A stretch of DNA of 64,000 nt from Prunus persica. Its lineage: Eukaryota; Streptophyta; Magnoliopsida; Rosales; Rosaceae. The stretch is taken from the NCBI RefSeq assembly GCF_000346465.2, contig NC_034012.1, positions 25,064,271 to 25,128,270 of the forward strand, written 5' to 3'. Below are positions 62,664 through 64,000 of this stretch, piece by piece (the stretch's first letter is position 1; each line of letters begins with the position of its first letter). The notes below the pieces were generated by a model, which did not search any database, was not told where the DNA came from, and saw only the letters and a list, made by a program, of their open reading frames with translations. Position numbers and translations under genes: made by a program.

Positions 62664-62766
62664 TAATAACTCCCGCCCATACTATCCCGCCCAATACTAT
62701 CCCGCCTAACACTCCCGCCAATCCCTCCCGCCAATTACTCCCCCTAATCCCTCCCGCCAATAACTC
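62664..62766. repeat. CCCGCC minisatellite
   Basis: Six TCCCGCC cores plus one degenerate copy, spaced 13-16 bp, in text like CCCGCCAATCCCT. It lies 190 bp upstream of the 62956 ORF. The core resembles an E2F site (TTTCCCGC) without the T run. Confidence 0.85.
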
Positions 62767-62955
62767 TCTGACTTACTGGTTTGGTCATTAAAACCTGCCT
62801 ATATTAATCAACCCAGCTGTTTGGCTCAGAAAACTTCCATCACATTAACTGCTGCTTACAGTCATTACCTTCCCCACTGATTTCACTCACATCGCATTTA
62901 GTCCCCTGTTGTTCCAAGGAAGTTGTAGACCAGGCAACAATAAATATCAAAGACC

Positions 62956-63426
62956 ATGGACCATAACCTCACACCAAACCCAACGCTTTCAATTACTGAA
63001 GGAGGGGAGACTGAAACAGAAGCCAAGTCACCGAATTCACTCCCTGCAGACTTGGTCCATGGCATACAGCAATGTCGAGGCAATACCATGTTTTGGAAAA
63101 ATCTTCATGCAGAGATAGTTTCAAAAATTGTGGAGGGCCAAGCTAGATGGGGTGTCATAAAAAACCGCACAATTCGCTCTCGTTATCATGCGCGCATGCA
63201 TCTCCTACATATAAAGAGAATGAAAGAAAAAATTGAAATTGCCCCTGCCACTGCAATTATGGTATTCAAGGAATCAGAAGCAATGGCCAAGTTGAAGCAA
63301 GAACAAGTGGAAAGGGGATTCGAACTATTTCGTAAATTTGCAAAAATTGTGGATCCGGCAGGAAACTGGGCCTACATCACTGTGGCCGGGGTCATGAATT
63401 TCATGGGTCGCGGTCACCGCACTTGA
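62956..63426 (+). CDS. unknown protein, paralogue of the 60339-60938 ORF
   Basis: ATG at 62956 (MDHNLTPNPTLSITEGGETE) to TGA at 63424-63426, 156 aa, single exon. Helical and basic middle (KNRTIRSRYHARMHLLHIKR), then FKESEAMAKLKQEQVERGFE, LFRKFAKIVDPAGNW and ITVAGV. The last ~50 residues align gap-free with the minus-strand ORF at 60339-60938 (A-[IL]-x2-F-x2-SE-x12-G-FE-[LM]-FR, A-x4-P-x2-NW-x2-I-x-VAGV). Family not recognised. A TATATTAA sequence near 62801 and the CCCGCC minisatellite lie upstream and could form a promoter. Confidence 0.55.
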   Translation: MDHNLTPNPTLSITEGGETETEAKSPNSLPADLVHGIQQCRGNTMFWKNLHAEIVSKIVEGQARWGVIKNRTIRSRYHARMHLLHIKRMKEKIEIAPATAIMVFKESEAMAKLKQEQVERGFELFRKFAKIVDPAGNWAYITVAGVMNFMGRGHRT

Positions 63427-64000
63427 AGAGTATGCAACTTCGAATTTGTCAACAGCAGGGAAATGGAACTATGAGGTGGCGTATTTTTGTATTATGTAAC
63501 GATGGGGTGGCCTGTTGTTGTATTATGTAAGTTTGGAAATAGGATTTTATGGAATGATGAAGCCTGTTGTTGTATTTGTATTTGTGCGTATACAGTTTAT
63601 CGGTCTCCAGTTCTGTGGCGATATAGCAGCAATAAATATGCAATAAATATGCGGATAGTGGCAATATTATGTCAATATCAGTACAATAGAGTGGTGATAG
63701 AGATACAATATGATCCTATTACAGGACGTACTGCATCAGAATAAGTTTTAAATTATATGGTCCAAAAAAATACTAATAAATAAACAAAAAAGTAATTACA
63801 ACCTGGAAAAAAGGATGAATTATACATCCCTTAAAAGACAGATGGCCTACAGTACAGACCTTCAAAATGAACTCTATATATATATAATGCATGCCTTGTA
63901 GCACCATCACATCCCCCCCTAAATTACAGAAACATGACACCCCAAAACCTCATGCTCCTTCCTCTTTCAACCCCTAAATTATCCATTGGATGTCCAATAC
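63427..64000. other. 3' flank with CAATA-type repeats
   Basis: A shorter set of CAATA/AATATG repeats (63624-63712) resembles that at 59945-60205. A (TA)n run lies near 63876. Nothing else seen. Confidence 0.5.

Noticed and set aside
53098..64000. A complete Mutator-like element with terminal inverted repeats
   Set aside because: Only a candidate left end is seen; no inverted partner or 9-bp duplication in the window, so boundaries are not claimed.

Overview
This is a stretch of plant nuclear DNA. It has spliced genes with GT-AG introns, a cytosolic ribosomal protein gene with a telo-box, plant LTR retrotransposons of several lineages, a LINE, a hAT MITE and a Mutator-associated Ulp1-like gene. 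Gene structures and repeat families fit a eudicot. Resemblance of the F-box remnant and of the coiled-coil ORF at 50.7 kb to sequences I associate with Rosaceae makes that family a tentative guess. One 811-bp assembly gap (N) lies at 18669-19479.

Left part (1-11.5 kb): a minus-strand Tat-like Ty3/gypsy element runs off the left edge. Its ~2.9-kb 5' LTR (5400-8286) landed inside the gag of an older minus-strand copia element, whose gag start, primer-binding site and LTR remain at 8287-8823. A small copia remnant with two LTR-like copies (9305 and 10206) abuts a broken F-box gene (10426-11291).

11.6-22.3 kb: a complete, young Athila-type Ty3/gypsy element. It has two 1458-bp LTRs, AGTAG target duplications, a tRNA-Asp-type PBS and an uninterrupted gag-pol frame that has lost the middle of its RNase H. 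A solo LTR of the same family (36814-38255, inverted, ACCTA duplications) sits inside a decayed copia element (34.3-39.8 kb).

22.5-31.8 kb: an AlkB-homologue-1 pseudogene (minus), an intact two-exon lectin/PAN membrane protein gene without kinase (24769-26308), a decayed copia fragment (minus), the five-exon gene for 40S ribosomal protein S13 (28730-30776, 151 aa) and a 533-bp hAT-type MITE with perfect 8-bp duplications.

32.3-47.1 kb: a probable LTR with a 43-47-bp tandem array, the copia element above, a 5'-truncated LINE, then an intact three-exon MBD4-like DNA glycosylase gene (42548-47096, 805 aa) whose disordered N-terminus carries five VSPYF-type motifs.

47.6-53.0 kb: a large mostly non-coding repeat, bounded on the left by a minus-strand copia-type LTR with polypurine tract. 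It holds one coiled-coil ORF (with an internal stop) flanked on both sides by long series of short perfect inverted repeats. One tandem series of 26-bp hairpins shows compensatory arm changes. I regard this as the least explained structure in the window.

53.1-64.0 kb: a transposon-like cluster. It holds an intact eight-exon DUF1985/Ulp1 cysteine-protease gene (55330-58828, 923 aa; KAONASHI-type), a captured exon-bounded fragment of CCT3 (chaperonin gamma subunit), two mutually related ORFs of unknown function in opposite orientation (60339-60938 minus, 62956-63426 plus), a 1.1-kb degenerate GGAAAAT tract and a CCCGCC minisatellite. Host genes likely to work are the PAN-lectin gene, RPS13 and the MBD4-like gene; the rest is mobile or broken DNA.
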